This document shows positions 31,301 through 42,976 of a stretch of 64,000 nt of DNA, in pieces. Each line of letters starts with the position of its first letter. The stretch's first letter is position 1. Made by a program: the position numbers and the translations under genes. The notes under the pieces are model-generated. The model saw nothing but the letters and a program-made list of their open reading frames with translations, did no database searches and had not been told where the DNA came from. The stretch comes from Bursaphelenchus xylophilus (taxonomy: Eukaryota; Nematoda; Chromadorea; Rhabditida; Aphelenchoididae), in contig CAJFCV020000003.1 in assembly GCA_904066235.2 (NCBI GenBank), forward strand, positions 11,346,001 through 11,410,000, written 5' to 3'.

Positions 31301-34300
31301 AAGAATAGAGCGTGCAGAGGATTTTCTAATCAAATGGAATGGGAAATCGTCTTTTTTGACACCTGAATTTAAAGTTTTCCCAAGGAAGGGAAGGAAAATT
31401 TTTTATATTTTCAAATTTTTGAAATTATTTTTGGTTTTTTGAGGTGAGAAATGAAAGGCTGACGCCCTCGGTTTGTCCATTAGATGATAGTTTTATATTT
31501 TTGATTTTTGATACAGCAAAAAATAGCGATTTTTGAGAATTTTTTGATTTTGCACTGTGCGAAAGAAAATTTTTTGCATTATTGCACTGTGCGGTTGAAA
31601 TTTTGGATCGAAGTAAAAATAATATGATTTAGAATGATCTAAGACGTAGAATAGGTATCATAAAGGTTGTCATATTTCTGCACAGTGCGAAAATTTTGAA
31701 ATTTTTTGGGATTGCACTGTTCAAAAAAGGGACGATTGGGGAAACTGAAAAGTATTATTTTTCTTCGATGTAAGCGTCGAAATTAGGATAGTCGATGGCG
31801 CTGATTATGAAAATGATATTCGTTTTTTTGATTGTTACTATTTTTTTTAAGTAGTACTATAAAGTAGTAATTTTTTGATTTTTTTCACAAATACTCGATT
31901 TAGCGGTTTTCAATGGTGCTGATTTCGAAAATTGCATCCATTTCTTCTGATTATTACTTTTTTTCTCTGTAAGAATCAGAAAAAATGAGTAAAATTTTCG
32001 AAATCAGCACCATCGAAAACCCCTAAATCGAGTATTTGTGAGAAAAGTTCAAAAAATTACTACTTTACAGTACTACTTAAGCAAAATAGTAACGATCAAA
32101 AAAAAATGAATGTCATTTTCAAAATCAACACCATCGATTATCCTAATTTCGACAGTTACAGCGAAGAAAAATGATACTTTTCAATTTCCTCAATTTTCTG
32201 TTTCCCGAAGCTTCGCTTATAAAAATGACATTTTTTTAATGCGAAAGTACAGCGGGGGACCTGATCTAGTGGCAAAAAACGTACGTTTTTGAATTCGGGA
32301 GATATCAGAAATGTGGCAAAATGCTTCCCTCTCCAACTAAAAAGACTCCGCTCACAAAAAGAGCTTTTGAAATCGGAGTTTTTTTACTTGGAGAGGGAGG
32401 CATTTTGCCACATTTTTGATACTTCCCGGATGCGAAATGGTAAGTTTTTTGCCACTGGATCAGGCCCTTCACTGTGAAGGACTCCCTTCGCTGTTTATTA
32501 GAGGAAAATTCAGTTTCTTCCTTTTCCCCCTATAGTCGCTCCCCGTTTTTGGAACGGTCATAATTTTGAAAAAAAAAATGTTTTTTAAATTTTCAGGATT
32601 TTTACCGTCTCCTAGTCCAAAATGAACACTACACAGACTGGACGCATGTCCTCGCCAACCTCCGCAAATGCTTTACGAACTACCAAAACACCATAAAAGA
32701 GTATCATCGACAATTATTACCCGAGCTGGCCGACCGAGCCGACTTTTGCGAACTCTCAACGGCAAGGGATGGAAACTTCCTGGAAGTGCTGAACATGTCG
32801 ATGAATAGCTTCTTTGTTTATCACTCGGATCGACGGTTTGAAACCACCGGACAGCAGGTAAGGATTTTGAATTTTTTTTCGGAAATTTAGGTATGAATGT
32901 CCAGTGTAATATAATGATGAATGAAATTTGTCGGAAAATCGGCTGAAATTTTCTTGGAAGAGGGGTTATGGGCTGATAAGTGATTTCTGGAATTTTGGTT
33001 TTTAGATTTTGAAGTATCACGGGGATTTTGAGATTTTTTGGGGAAAAATCAAGTTTTTTAATGAAAATTGCCGGAAAACTTATGTTTTTGGATTTTTAAT
33101 AGCTGTTTTTTGATGTGAAATAAATTTTAGAGACTTGTCATCCTTTTTGCGGCGTTAGAATACTATATAATTCAGTTATATCATGTGTAATATCAAAAAT
33201 TATATTATACTTGGTCATTTGCCCTGATTTTTAATGAAAATACCCTACTATGACCTCAATTTCAGATCCTATTTGTCACCCCAGGTGGCGGTGTCTTCAA
33301 CGTCGACCGAGAGATGGTGAATCTGACCAAACAAAGAATCATTGACATGGGAATTTCACTGGATATTGTCTGTCTGGGTGAACAACCCTTGCATGCCGTG
33401 CCTCTTTTCGTTTTCAAGTCCAAGTTGAACCCGCTGGTAGAAGACTATTTTATCCCGCATTGGATGAACTACTCGTATTTTCGAATGCCCCATAAGACAA
33501 GCATCATGGTCAAGTTCAAAACGAGGATCAATTTTCCCATAGCACTTTTGAGTGTATGTTTTTATAGTGGCGGAGACTTTTTTATCCTTTTTTGGTGCTT
33601 TTGCAATTTTTGAAAGCTAAAATTTCAAATTTCGCGCTAAAATACGAGGTGTACGTCTGTGGTGTAGTGGTAGTAATTTTGGCTAATAGTTGAAAGGTCG
33701 CGAGTTCGAATCCCACTGCCGGAAAAGATAAAGTTGGAAAATTTTTTGATTTCTGCGAATGGAAGTACGATTTTTAGATCGCATTTGATCTAAATCATCT
33801 TGTTTTTTTATACTAAACACCTTGATTTAGCCACTTGAATCCATTTTTTTTGATATTTTTCAAAAAATTCCATTTCAGAACCGTCCCAGTGGCCTTTCCA
33901 TGACCCTGGATGTCACAATCCCCGAATCAGAATGCGAATTATATGATATGTATGCGATGAGACATTTTTCGATGGACGAAAATGCGTCAAATTCAAAATT
34001 GTCGGAGTTTTGCAAACAATTGGGCGTCCAATTGCCAAAAGAGTCCCCAGCGATCGTTGTAAGTCCCGAAAAAAGGTCTGAAGATTTAGTTAAGGACGCG
34101 AATGGAGTCCCATCACCGCCCGATCATGTCGCAGAGTACGTGAAATCGCTGGAGCCGGCGGCAAATAGTGGGTTTTTGATGAATTTTTTGGAAATTTTAG
34201 GTATAAGAAGAAGCGGAAATTGATTGAAATTTTGGCGGTAGATGTGTGATGATGTGGTTAGGAACGTCCGAAATTTTTGTTAGGATATTTTGAGAATGGC

Positions 34301-37300
34301 CTGAGAAATTGAGATTTTTTGGGGAAAAATGGGGATTTTTTGTGAAAAAGGGGAAAATTCAAGATTTTTGTTGTTTTAACTGCCCGAAAATCAGTTTTTG
34401 TGGGGTTTAGCGGAATAAATTTTATTTTTCAACCGATTAAAATTAAAATTTATCAATGAATTTGCCAAAAAAATTTTACTTTTTTCTCTTTTTTTTCGGT
34501 CGAAAACCCCTCAGTTCGGAATCCAGAGCCTTGATTAACCCCTTCCGACCAGAAGAATTTATCGTCCGGATCACCGCGAATAGAAGACGATGGATCCATG
34601 TTTTCCCGGTGGACAGGCTGGGAAGAGCCAAGCTGGCTCATCATTATGTGGTCGGCAAATCAACTGTTCATGTGCTGCAGACGGTGGAACCGGTGAGAAT
34701 TTTTTTTGAAATTTTTGGCGATATTTGAGATTTTTTAAAATTTTTATTTGTTTGGCCGATAAAAATTTTTTTTGTTATTTTTATGACTATTTTTTGAATT
34801 TTTTAATTTTTTGGTGATTTTTGGGGGTTTTTTAAATCAAAAAAATAAAAAAATTGGATTATTATTTTTTGGTCGATAAAAAATTTTTTATTATTTTTTG
34901 ATTTTTTTTCTTGATTTTTTGAGATTTTTGCAGTTTTGAGGTTTTTAAATCAAAAAAAAAAAAATTTTTTTTGCATTGTAGTTTTTTGGTCGATCAAAAA
35001 TTTTTGGTAACTTTTTATGACTATTTTTTTGATTTTTCGAGATTTTGCCGATTTTTGAGGCTTATAAATTCCAAAAAAAAAAAAAAAAATAAATAAAATA
35101 AAAAATTTTTGCATTATAATTTTTTGATCGATAAAAAATTTTAGAAAAAATCTCTAAATTTCCAAATTTTTCACTTTTTCCAAAAATTATTTTTCTCATT
35201 TTAGGAGCCCTCCGCCCAGCAAACCCAATCCACAGCGATCGTCAACAACTCCCCCGCCAGAAGACCCCCCTCTCCACAAGGCCAACCCCAGGAAGGCGGT
35301 TATAATGAGAATAAAGTGACTGGTCTAGGAGCAAAAGGAAAAACGACGGTCTGGGCTTGGGGATCCACCGGAGAGGAGAAATGGAACCCGGATATGGAGA
35401 TTGGAATGGACTGGAAGAGTTTGGTGAGGTCGGGGTTGCTGCCCATTACGACGGATTTTTTCCCGGATGCTAGGTCATTGAATGACTATCATTTGACGGT
35501 AAGTTGGTGAGCTTGGATTTTTTTGTCGAAAAACTCAAATTAAAAAAATGTAATTTTTTAAAAAATCAATTTTTTTTTTATTTTTTTTTAGTTTTTTTTT
35601 TATTTTTGAAAATTTTTTGCCAAAAAAATTCAATTTTAAAAAATTTTTTTGGGACTTTTTTTAAAAATTCGATTTTTTTTTTATTTTTTTTTTTAATTTT
35701 TTTTTATTTTTTAATAATTTTTGCCGAAAAAATTCGATTTTTTAAATTTTTTTGGGACTTTTTTTTAAAATTCGATTTTTTTTATTTTTTTTTTGATTTT
35801 TTAAAAACTTTTGCCGAAAAAATTCAATTTTTTTTTTATTTTTTGGATTTTTTTCAAAAATTCGAAATTTTTTTTATTTTTTTTCACAAAAATTAATTTT
35901 TAGGAGCATCCAGTACTAATTGACTACGAAGATTTGCGAAAATGGGTACCTCCCGAAGTGGGCAGACCAGTAACAGAAGCCCATCTCGAAAATTTACTTT
36001 TTGAACAATTGATCAGGCAAAGGCTACAAAGAGGCTATCAAATTGTGTTGTTACCGAAAGAAATGATCCATACTGCCATTCAGTAAGTTTTGAGTGAAAA
36101 AATTTTTTTCGAAAAAATCGGGGAATTTTTTGAAAATTTTCAAAAAAAAGAATTGCGAAAAGAAATTTTTGGGATAAAAATTTTTTATAATTTTGAAAAA
36201 GAATTATTAATTTTTTTTTTATTTTTTGATTATTTTTTTAAGGGTCTATGTTTTTCGCATAGAAATAAAAATGCTTTTTCTTAGAAAAGAAAAAAACATT
36301 TTTTCTATGAAAAAAATCATTTTTTCTAAAAATAAGTTTTCTAAGAAAAAGCATTTTTATTTCTATGCAAAAAACATTTTCCCTTTTTTTAATTCGTAAT
36401 TTTTTTTGAAAATTTCCAAAAAAAATTACGAAAAAAAATTTTGGGATAAAAATTTTTTATAATTTTGAAAAAGAATAATTAATTTTTTTTTGATTATTTT
36501 TTTAATTCGTAATTTTTTTTGATTTTAAAATTTGTTTTTGAAAAATTCAAATTTTTCTTGATTTTCGAAAAAATCGGGAAATTTTCTGAAAATTTTCAAA
36601 AAAAGAATTACAAAAAAAATTTTGGGATAAAAATTTTTTATGATTTTGAAAAAGAATAATAAATTTTTTTTTTTATTTTTTGATTATTTTTTAAATTCGT
36701 AATTTTTTTGATTTAAAAAGTTTAGTTCTGTTTTTTTAAAAATTTTTTTTTTTCATTTTTTAACTTTTTTAATTAAAAATTTCCAGAAAAGTCCTCCCAG
36801 AACGCCCCCATCAGACCGTCCTCCGAGAATGCTCCCTGAGTTTCAACCAAATTTACCATCGAATTTCCCTCATCGCAGATGATCCCCATTATTTTCTCAT
36901 CCAACAATTTGTCCCCAAATCCACCATGGCTGATGAAGTATCGCAAAAATTGGGCCGAGTCTCCCGCTACAATTATTATTTCCAAGTGCCGGATGATGTG
37001 AATTACACGGCCAGTCAAACTGCATTCAAACATCACAACTTGGACAAGCTAAATTGGAGTTATTTGGACGCAGAGTTGCAAGGAAGAACCAACGCCGGAT
37101 TGTATAGAGATGACATGAAATGCTTCTCGTCTAGGTAGGGGAATTTGAAAAAAAAAATTGAAAAATTTGATTTTTTTTTTGTTTTTTTTTTTTGAATATC
37201 CACATTTTTTTTAAAATAAAAAAATTTTGCGGGAAACATTCTAAAATACGATTTTTTTTTCAAATTTAAGAAATTTTTTGTTTGAAAAAAATTTTTTTTT

Positions 37301-40300
37301 GAAAAAATAATTTTTTTTTTTGAAAATTTCGATTTTTCTTCGATTTTTTTGACTAAAAATTTTTTAAAGATTAAAAAATTTTGCAGGAAACATTCTAAAA
37401 TACGATTTTTTTCAAAATTAAACAAAAATTTTTTGTAGTTCCACAAATTTTTGTTGGAATATAAAAAATTTGGGTTTTTTCTGGTCTTCTGATCTTTTGA
37501 AACCATCAATTTTTCTTCTGCGACGCTCCGGAAGCGATGAAAAAGCCGGATTTTAATGTTTGACTATTGAATTTTTGGGCGAATTCTTGAGATTCGACTA
37601 GACATGGCTAGTGGGCCGGGCCGAACGAGTTTGAAAGGCCCCGGGGCCGGGCCGACCTCTTCCGGCCCCCGGGCCGGGCCGACCGGGGGCCCCCGCCAGG
37701 CCCCCAATCAGCCCCCAATGACTAAAAGCCCCAGTCTCAAAGCGAAAATTAGGGTTGCCAACAAAAATAGAAAGGCAGAGCCAAGAACCGATTGGGTTTT
37801 TTGTACTATAGGCAATGGTTGGTAATTTTTTTTCAAAAATTTATTGTCGATTGTTATAACAAAAAAATGGGGGCTCAGGTAGTACAACCCCCCCAGTCCA
37901 GTTCAGCCCCCCTGGACCCAGCATAAACCCCTTCATCCAATCTGAAGCTCCTACTCTGGATCAGGTTCTCTCAGCTACGGTCAGCGTTGCCTGAACTACG
38001 AGAACGAATTTGGACGGTAACTGGGGGTTTGAGCCAAAACGCCGGGGGTCGTTTTACCCTAATTCGCAAATTTTGTATTATTCTAAATTTTTCATTATGG
38101 GGGTGTAAAATGGACAAAACAGTGGGGTTTGAACTATCTTTCCTGGGGGGCTGAACTACCAAAGCCCCAAAAAATGTGTTATATCTCGTAATGAATGTAT
38201 TGTTCATATTTACAGTTCGGCCACCGGTCGGCCCCCGGCCCGGCCCGGCCCCCGGGGGGCCGGGCCGGGCCGAGAAAATTTTAAGGGGGCCGGGGCCGGC
38301 CGACCTCTTCCGGCCCCCGGGCCGGGCCGCGATTTTCGGCCCGGCCCGGCCCCCCAGCCATGTCTAGATTCGACGCCTTTTACGGTCTCTGTGAGCCATT
38401 GGAGGAAGGTAAAAGAGATAAAAATGGGTGTTTGAGAGGAATAGAGGACCTGAAAAATTGATTTTACAAGGAAAGTACTTTTATGGGGGCTCCTACTTTT
38501 TGACGGGACATATTTCAAAAAATCAGAAAAAATGTGCTGATCAAGGATGTATAAATCTTAGCTGCCCATTTTAGGTTTTTAGGGGTGAAAATCCCCAAAA
38601 ACTGGCTTAATTTCCCTACAAAAGGCGCAGACATTCGAAACAATAAAAAGCGCAGTCGGTCTCTTCCTTCGGAAGAGAGCGGTGTGGCCGAGTGGCTAGC
38701 GCCGTAGTCTGGGAATCAAGAGGGGGAACGCCGCACGGGTTCGATTTCCCTTTTGGGCCGAATCAACTTTTTTTGAAGTTGAAGGTCGGAAAAATAAATT
38801 TTTGTGCCAAGACTGATTTATTACGCCTTAGAAACTCAGTAAAAATCATTTTAAGCCAAAATAAAAATTGTAAACCTGTAAAAAATTAAGCGAAAGGGGG
38901 TTCATATAGGACTTTAAATCAACTTCCGACTGAGTTTTCACCCCTAAAAACCTAAAATGGGCAGCTAAGATTTATATATCCTTGATCCGCACATTTTTTC
39001 TGATTTTTTGAGATATGTCCCGTCAAAAAGTAGGAGCCCCCATAAAAGTACTTTCCTTGTTATAACAAAATTAAAAAAATTTTTTTTTTCAAAAAATTTC
39101 GAATTGATTTTTTTTTTTCAAAATTGAAAGAAAATTATTTTTAATCTTTTTTTTGCAGCTGAAAATTATTTTTACACAAAAAAATCCACCTAAAAAAAAT
39201 TCAAAAAATTGCGAAAAATTTTTTACCAAAAAATTTTTTTTCATCAAATTTTTTTCCAGATTCCTCGTTGTCCCCGAATCCTCCATTTTCTCGGAGCGAA
39301 TCGCAATCGTCGGTCATGCCGACATTTACGAGCAATTCGATTCAATCGAGCTGGAAAAGAATTTTATCCGCTTCCTCGAAGCCGTCAACCTCATCCGAAG
39401 CCAGATCCAAAATCCCGCATACAAAACCTCATACACCCCAACACCCCATCCAACCTCCAAGAGCTTCGAATTCGGCCCCAGAGCAGAACCGCCGACCAAA
39501 AAAACCAGCACCGGCAGCAGCAAGTCCATATCCGCTATGCCCGACACAGAAATCACCCCTAAAATGCCATTGGAAGAGGATAATGTGATGAGGGAATGGA
39601 GAAAACGGTGCGACACGAGCCCAGTGCTGAGTAGTATGGGAAGAAAAGGTGGGAAATGGGAGTTTTGGGAGGTTTTATATTGATTTAGGTGATTTTGGGG
39701 CAATTTTGATGATTTTTTGTAAATTTTTTTGTTGTTTTAGGGGAATTTTTTGTGTAAAAATAATTTTCTGGTCTTAAAAAAGGATTTAAAATATTTTTTC
39801 TTTGCTTTTTGAAAAAAAAATCGAATTTGAAATTTTATCAAAAAAATTTTTTTTTTGTTTTTGTTGATTTTTTTGTGTAAAAAATAATTTTCTAATCTTA
39901 AAAAAGTATTTAAAAAAGATTTTTTTTGAATTTTGGAAAAAAATTTGAATTTGAATTTTTTTGAAAAAAAAAATTTTTTTGAATTTTTGGTCTAAAATCA
40001 ATTTTTCAGGCACTCCCTCCCTCCCAAACACCCTTTTTATCTCCTTCGACTTTGTCCAATGGCTCACAGAGACAGTGGAAGGCCTCGAATCCCGAGAAAT
40101 TGCCCTAAAATTCGCTCAAAAAATGGTCAAAACCAATAAAATCCGCCTGGTCCACTGCTTCCACAACGACCGAGAAGAAATCGACGCTCTGAAAGGATCG
40201 GTGGACCAGAATGAACCGAAATTTATGTTCGGATTTTACTTTTATTTGATTGTCACCGAGACGATTAATCGCGATCTCCGCGACGCCGAAAATCAGACCC

Positions 40301-42595
40301 GATTCTTCGTGGAGGTGTGCAAAAATTGCACGGAAAAAGAGCCATGCAAGTTCGTATCGAAGAGCATCCCGGTGGAAATTGATTCGCTTTTCTCGCATCA
40401 GTCCCACTTGGCAACGTACAGCGTCCGGCATCCGGAAAGCCAGTTTGTCGATTTTGGAAGGGTAAGATTACATTGATTTGGGGGAAATGATGTGAATTTA
40501 TTATTTTTTGGAAGGGGAAAAGTGTTTTTGTGGATTTTTCGGTCTTGGGGGGTTCAGTCAGGCATTCTGATTTCGGTGTAAATGAAGTGAATTAATTATT
40601 TTTGAAAGTAAAGAACTCATTGGGGGTTTTCTTGGGGGACAGGCAGATTTTTGAGGGAATTCGGAGGAGCTGAGGGATTTTTTTTTTGAAATTTGGTGAC
40701 TAAGTTTACATTGATTTAGGTGAAAATGAGGTGAATTAATGTTTTCTTGGAAGTAGAAAAGTGTTGTTATGGCTGTTATAGGCGTATAGGCTAATTTTTG
40801 AGGGATTTGGGAAGGGCTGCTGAAAAAAATTTTTGAAATTGGGTAAGGGGGGACCAAGGGAAATTTTTTTTTGAAGTTTTATTTTCAAATTGCTTTTGTT
40901 TGGTGCAGAACAAATTTTAAATTGGTTTTAATATAGGTTCTTGGTGTGTGATAGGCTAGAAAATTGATGGTCGCAAAAAGTAGAGTAAGGGGAGACCAAA
41001 AAAATTTTTTTTATTTTTTCACCTTGGTCCCCCCTTATCAATTTTTTGAAATTTTCAAAAAATGTTTTTTTCAAAGTAAGTTTCAAATTTATTTTTTTGT
41101 CCCGAAAAATGCACCCCAAGTTTTAATCAATAAATTCCAGACCTTCTACGAGCGTTCCTTCACCCCTTACAAGGCCTACGAGATCTGGGTGAAATGGTTC
41201 ATGGCCAACTCCCAAAAAGTCTCGGATTTGATCCGAAAACAATGGCTTCGGCACGCCCAACGCCTCCAATTCCACATTTTCCCCGTCCCGGAAGACGCCT
41301 TCGCCGAACCGACCAACTTTTTGTCCTCCCCGCTGAGATGCCCGATTTTTGTGGAGCTCCGAACAGACCTAATCCCCGAGAATATTTTCCACGAGGTTAT
41401 CCGCGAAATCTTGGTGGCATTCGGGTTTACGCTGATGAATTGTCAAGTCCACAAAGATCGGGAAAGATTGAAGAACATCCATGGAAATGAGATAGAGCCG
41501 ACCGTGCAGTATGTACATTTGAGTGGAGGAATGTTTGTGAAATTTGATCCGCAGACGAGAAAGTTTATGTGGGCGTGGAATCACATGCTCAGTCATCGAT
41601 ACAGAGCTTCGTAAGATTTTTTTTTTTGATGTTTTTTTTTTTTTTTTTTTTTAAATTTGATTTTTTTTACTTTGTTTCGGAGAAAAATTGGCGGAAAATT
41701 GGGTTTGTATTTTCTGGGAGACATTTCGGTGATCTTACACCGACTTTTTTTGGAAAATTTCCAAAATATTTGAATTTTTTTTTTTTTTTTTTTTGAAAAG
41801 TTGGAATTTTTGGTTTTTTTGAAGTCGTTTGGGAGAAAATTGGCTCAAAGATGAATTTGAATTTTTAAGAGACAAGCAAAATTTTTAGCACGGGTTTTTT
41901 GTCGATATTGTACTGGTTTTTTTTTGAAAATTTTTGAATATTTATTTTTTGTTTTTTTTTTTTTTTTTTTTTTTTTTTTTGAGATTTTTTGGAGGTAAAA
42001 TTTTATGTTGTTCCCGAGCTGCAGAGTGCCATATTTCCAAGAAAAATTAGATTTTTTTCCCCGTAAAATCAAACATCAAAAAAAAATTTTCTCTGACCGT
42101 CTCCTAATTTTTCATTGTCTCTCGCCTTCAAAAAATTGCTGAATATCTCAGCTGCCCTTCTACAGATCGAGCTGAAATTTTCAAGAATTATTTTATGGTC
42201 TAGACAGGTTATTCATGCAAAATGAATAACCTGTCTAGCCAAATCTGACCTTCAAATTTTGAGAAATTTGAATTTTTTCTCAAAAAAATTTTTATTTAAA
42301 CTTTTTTTTTATTTTTTTTTTCAAAATGGATTAAAAATCCCGATTTTCCAGCTGGTGCACCGAACAATTTTTGGACTTCCTCCTCAAGGACTTCCGGTTT
42401 TTCTGCGCGAACAATGACGAAAGGTTGACAAATTTTTTACAAACCAGATTCATCGAAAAGAAAAGGATGGACGAACTGGCCGGAATTGACTTGGACACGA
42501 TCAAACCCACCCCGCCAGCACTAATTCTTCCCCATTCACCGCAACCACAACAACCCACGATATTACATCATCCAAATCTACATCTACATATGTGA
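28400..42595 (+). CDS. DEPDC5: DEPDC5 / Iml1, subunit of the GATOR1 complex
   Basis: Fifteen exons: 28400-28431, 28954-29065, 29101-29313, 30670-31140, 32597-32857, 33266-33553, 33879-34171, 34515-34692, 35205-35498, 35904-36082, 36787-37134, 39260-39648, 40010-40461, 41141-41610 and 42352-42595. They encode about 1407 residues (human protein about 1600). Strong matches to DEPDC5 are [80 protein letters not shown], the DEP domain around [15 protein letters not shown], and a C-terminal [19 protein letters not shown]1 is the GTPase-activating complex for RagA/B that turns TORC1 off when amino acids are scarce; DEPDC5 docks it to the Rag GTPases, while the catalytic arginine lies in NPRL2. The join between exons 7 and 8 is uncertain, since the donor used is weak. 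Introns are very T-rich and hold several hairpin elements. Confidence 0.92.
29643..30560. mobile_element. 918 bp TA-flanked hairpin element, CAGGGTC ends
   Basis: Arms of about 320 bp (29643-29965 and about 30240-30560) are near-perfect inverted repeats starting CAGGGTCTTTCAAGAAACGT. The centre is unique. In DEPDC5 intron 3. Confidence 0.85.
31545..31740. repeat. cluster of GCACTGTGC-type palindromes
   Basis: TTGCACTGTGCG (twice), CTGCACAGTGCG and ATTGCACTGTTC recur in AT-rich DEPDC5 intron 4 sequence. The same palindrome defines the element at 61467-61793. Confidence 0.5.
31740..32190. mobile_element. 451 bp hairpin element
   Basis: The left arm GAAATTAGGATAGTCGATGG is mirrored by CCATCGATTATCCTAATTTC and the symmetry runs almost through the centre. 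In DEPDC5 intron 4, next to an M2. Confidence 0.8.
32250..32474. mobile_element. M2 MITE
   Basis: CAGCGGGGGACCTGATCTAG to ATCAGGCCCTTCACTG; TA at the left flank. Confidence 0.88.
33655..33725 (+). tRNA. tRNA-like sequence or tRNA-derived SINE head
   Basis: It has an A-box-like GGTGTAGTGGTAG and a perfect B-box core (GAGTTCGAATCCC) at tRNA spacing. The acceptor and T stems pair badly, so a pseudogene or a SINE promoter is likelier than a functional tRNA. It lies in intron 6 of DEPDC5. Confidence 0.35.
34693..36786 (+). repeat. low-complexity T-rich introns 8 to 10 of DEPDC5
   Basis: Introns at 34693-35204, 35499-35903 and 36083-36786 are mostly TTTTT with scattered G and A, interrupted only by exons 9 and 10. 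A 130 bp inverted repeat (36241-36375, CATAGAAATAAAAATGC arms) lies in the last. Confidence 0.7.
37600..38366. mobile_element. GC-rich hairpin element with nested G-rich element
   Basis: Ends CTAGACATGGCT and AGCCATGTCTAG; ATTCGA is repeated outside both. The arms are almost pure GGCCCGGCC-type repeats in an otherwise AT-rich intron. A second element (37867-38168) sits between them. DEPDC5 intron 11. Confidence 0.75.
37867..38168. mobile_element. nested G-rich inverted-repeat element
   Basis: GGGGCTCAGGTAGTACAACC left and GGGCTGAACTACCAAAGCCCC right; internal TTGTATTATTCTAAATTTTT and GTGGGGTTTGAACTA link it to the element at 16836-17191. Confidence 0.7.
38467..39059. mobile_element. PIF/Harbinger-like hairpin element carrying a tRNA-like core
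   Basis: 593 bp with TTA on both sides. Ends CAAGGAAAGTACTTTTATGG and CCATAAAAGTACTTTCCTTG; arms of about 125 bp are nearly perfect inverted repeats. The centre holds a CTCTTCC/GGAAGAG hairpin and a serine-tRNA-like sequence. DEPDC5 intron 11. Confidence 0.8.
38681..38760 (+). tRNA. serine-tRNA-like sequence inside a hairpin transposon
   Basis: GTGTGGCCGAGTGG (A box, D arm) and GGTTCGATTTCC (B box, T arm) are present with class II spacing and a variable arm. The anticodon stem is poor and would read GGG, so this copy is probably not a working tRNA. It sits at the centre of the element at 38467-39059 and is preceded by a CTCTTCC-TTC-GGAAGAG hairpin. Confidence 0.45.
41611..42351. repeat. T-rich DEPDC5 intron 14 with a long T tract
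   Basis: Includes an uninterrupted run of about 29 T (41952-41980). Around 42190-42235 an inverted pair GACAGGTTATTCATGC / GAATAACCTGTC marks a small transposon remnant. Confidence 0.6.
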
Positions 42596-42976
42596 AATTT
42601 TGGGAAGGTGGGTTTGAATTTTCACTTTGTTTTGAAATAGATGACGTATTTTACAAAGATTTTTTTATTTTTTTTTTTATTTTTTATTTTTTTTCAATGA
42701 GATCAAAGTGGAAAATCGAAAAATTATATACATTATTGCAATTACAATATGAGATTTTTCTATTTACAGCAAAGAAAATTTTTTGTATAACAAATTTTTG
42801 ATGTAAAAATGAAATTCTCGACCAAAAATACCATTTTGTAGTCGAAAAAATTTTTTGGTCGAAAAAAATTTTTTTGGTCGAAAAAAAATTTTTTGGTCGA
42901 AAATGTTTTTTTCGATCAAAAAAAAATGTCATACAAAAATTTCTCTATGTAAAAAATGAGATTACAAGTTTGAAAA

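Noticed and set aside
37600..38366. rRNA or CpG-island promoter
   Set aside because: The GC-rich stretch is an inverted repeat with transposon-like ends and no rRNA signature, inside an intron.
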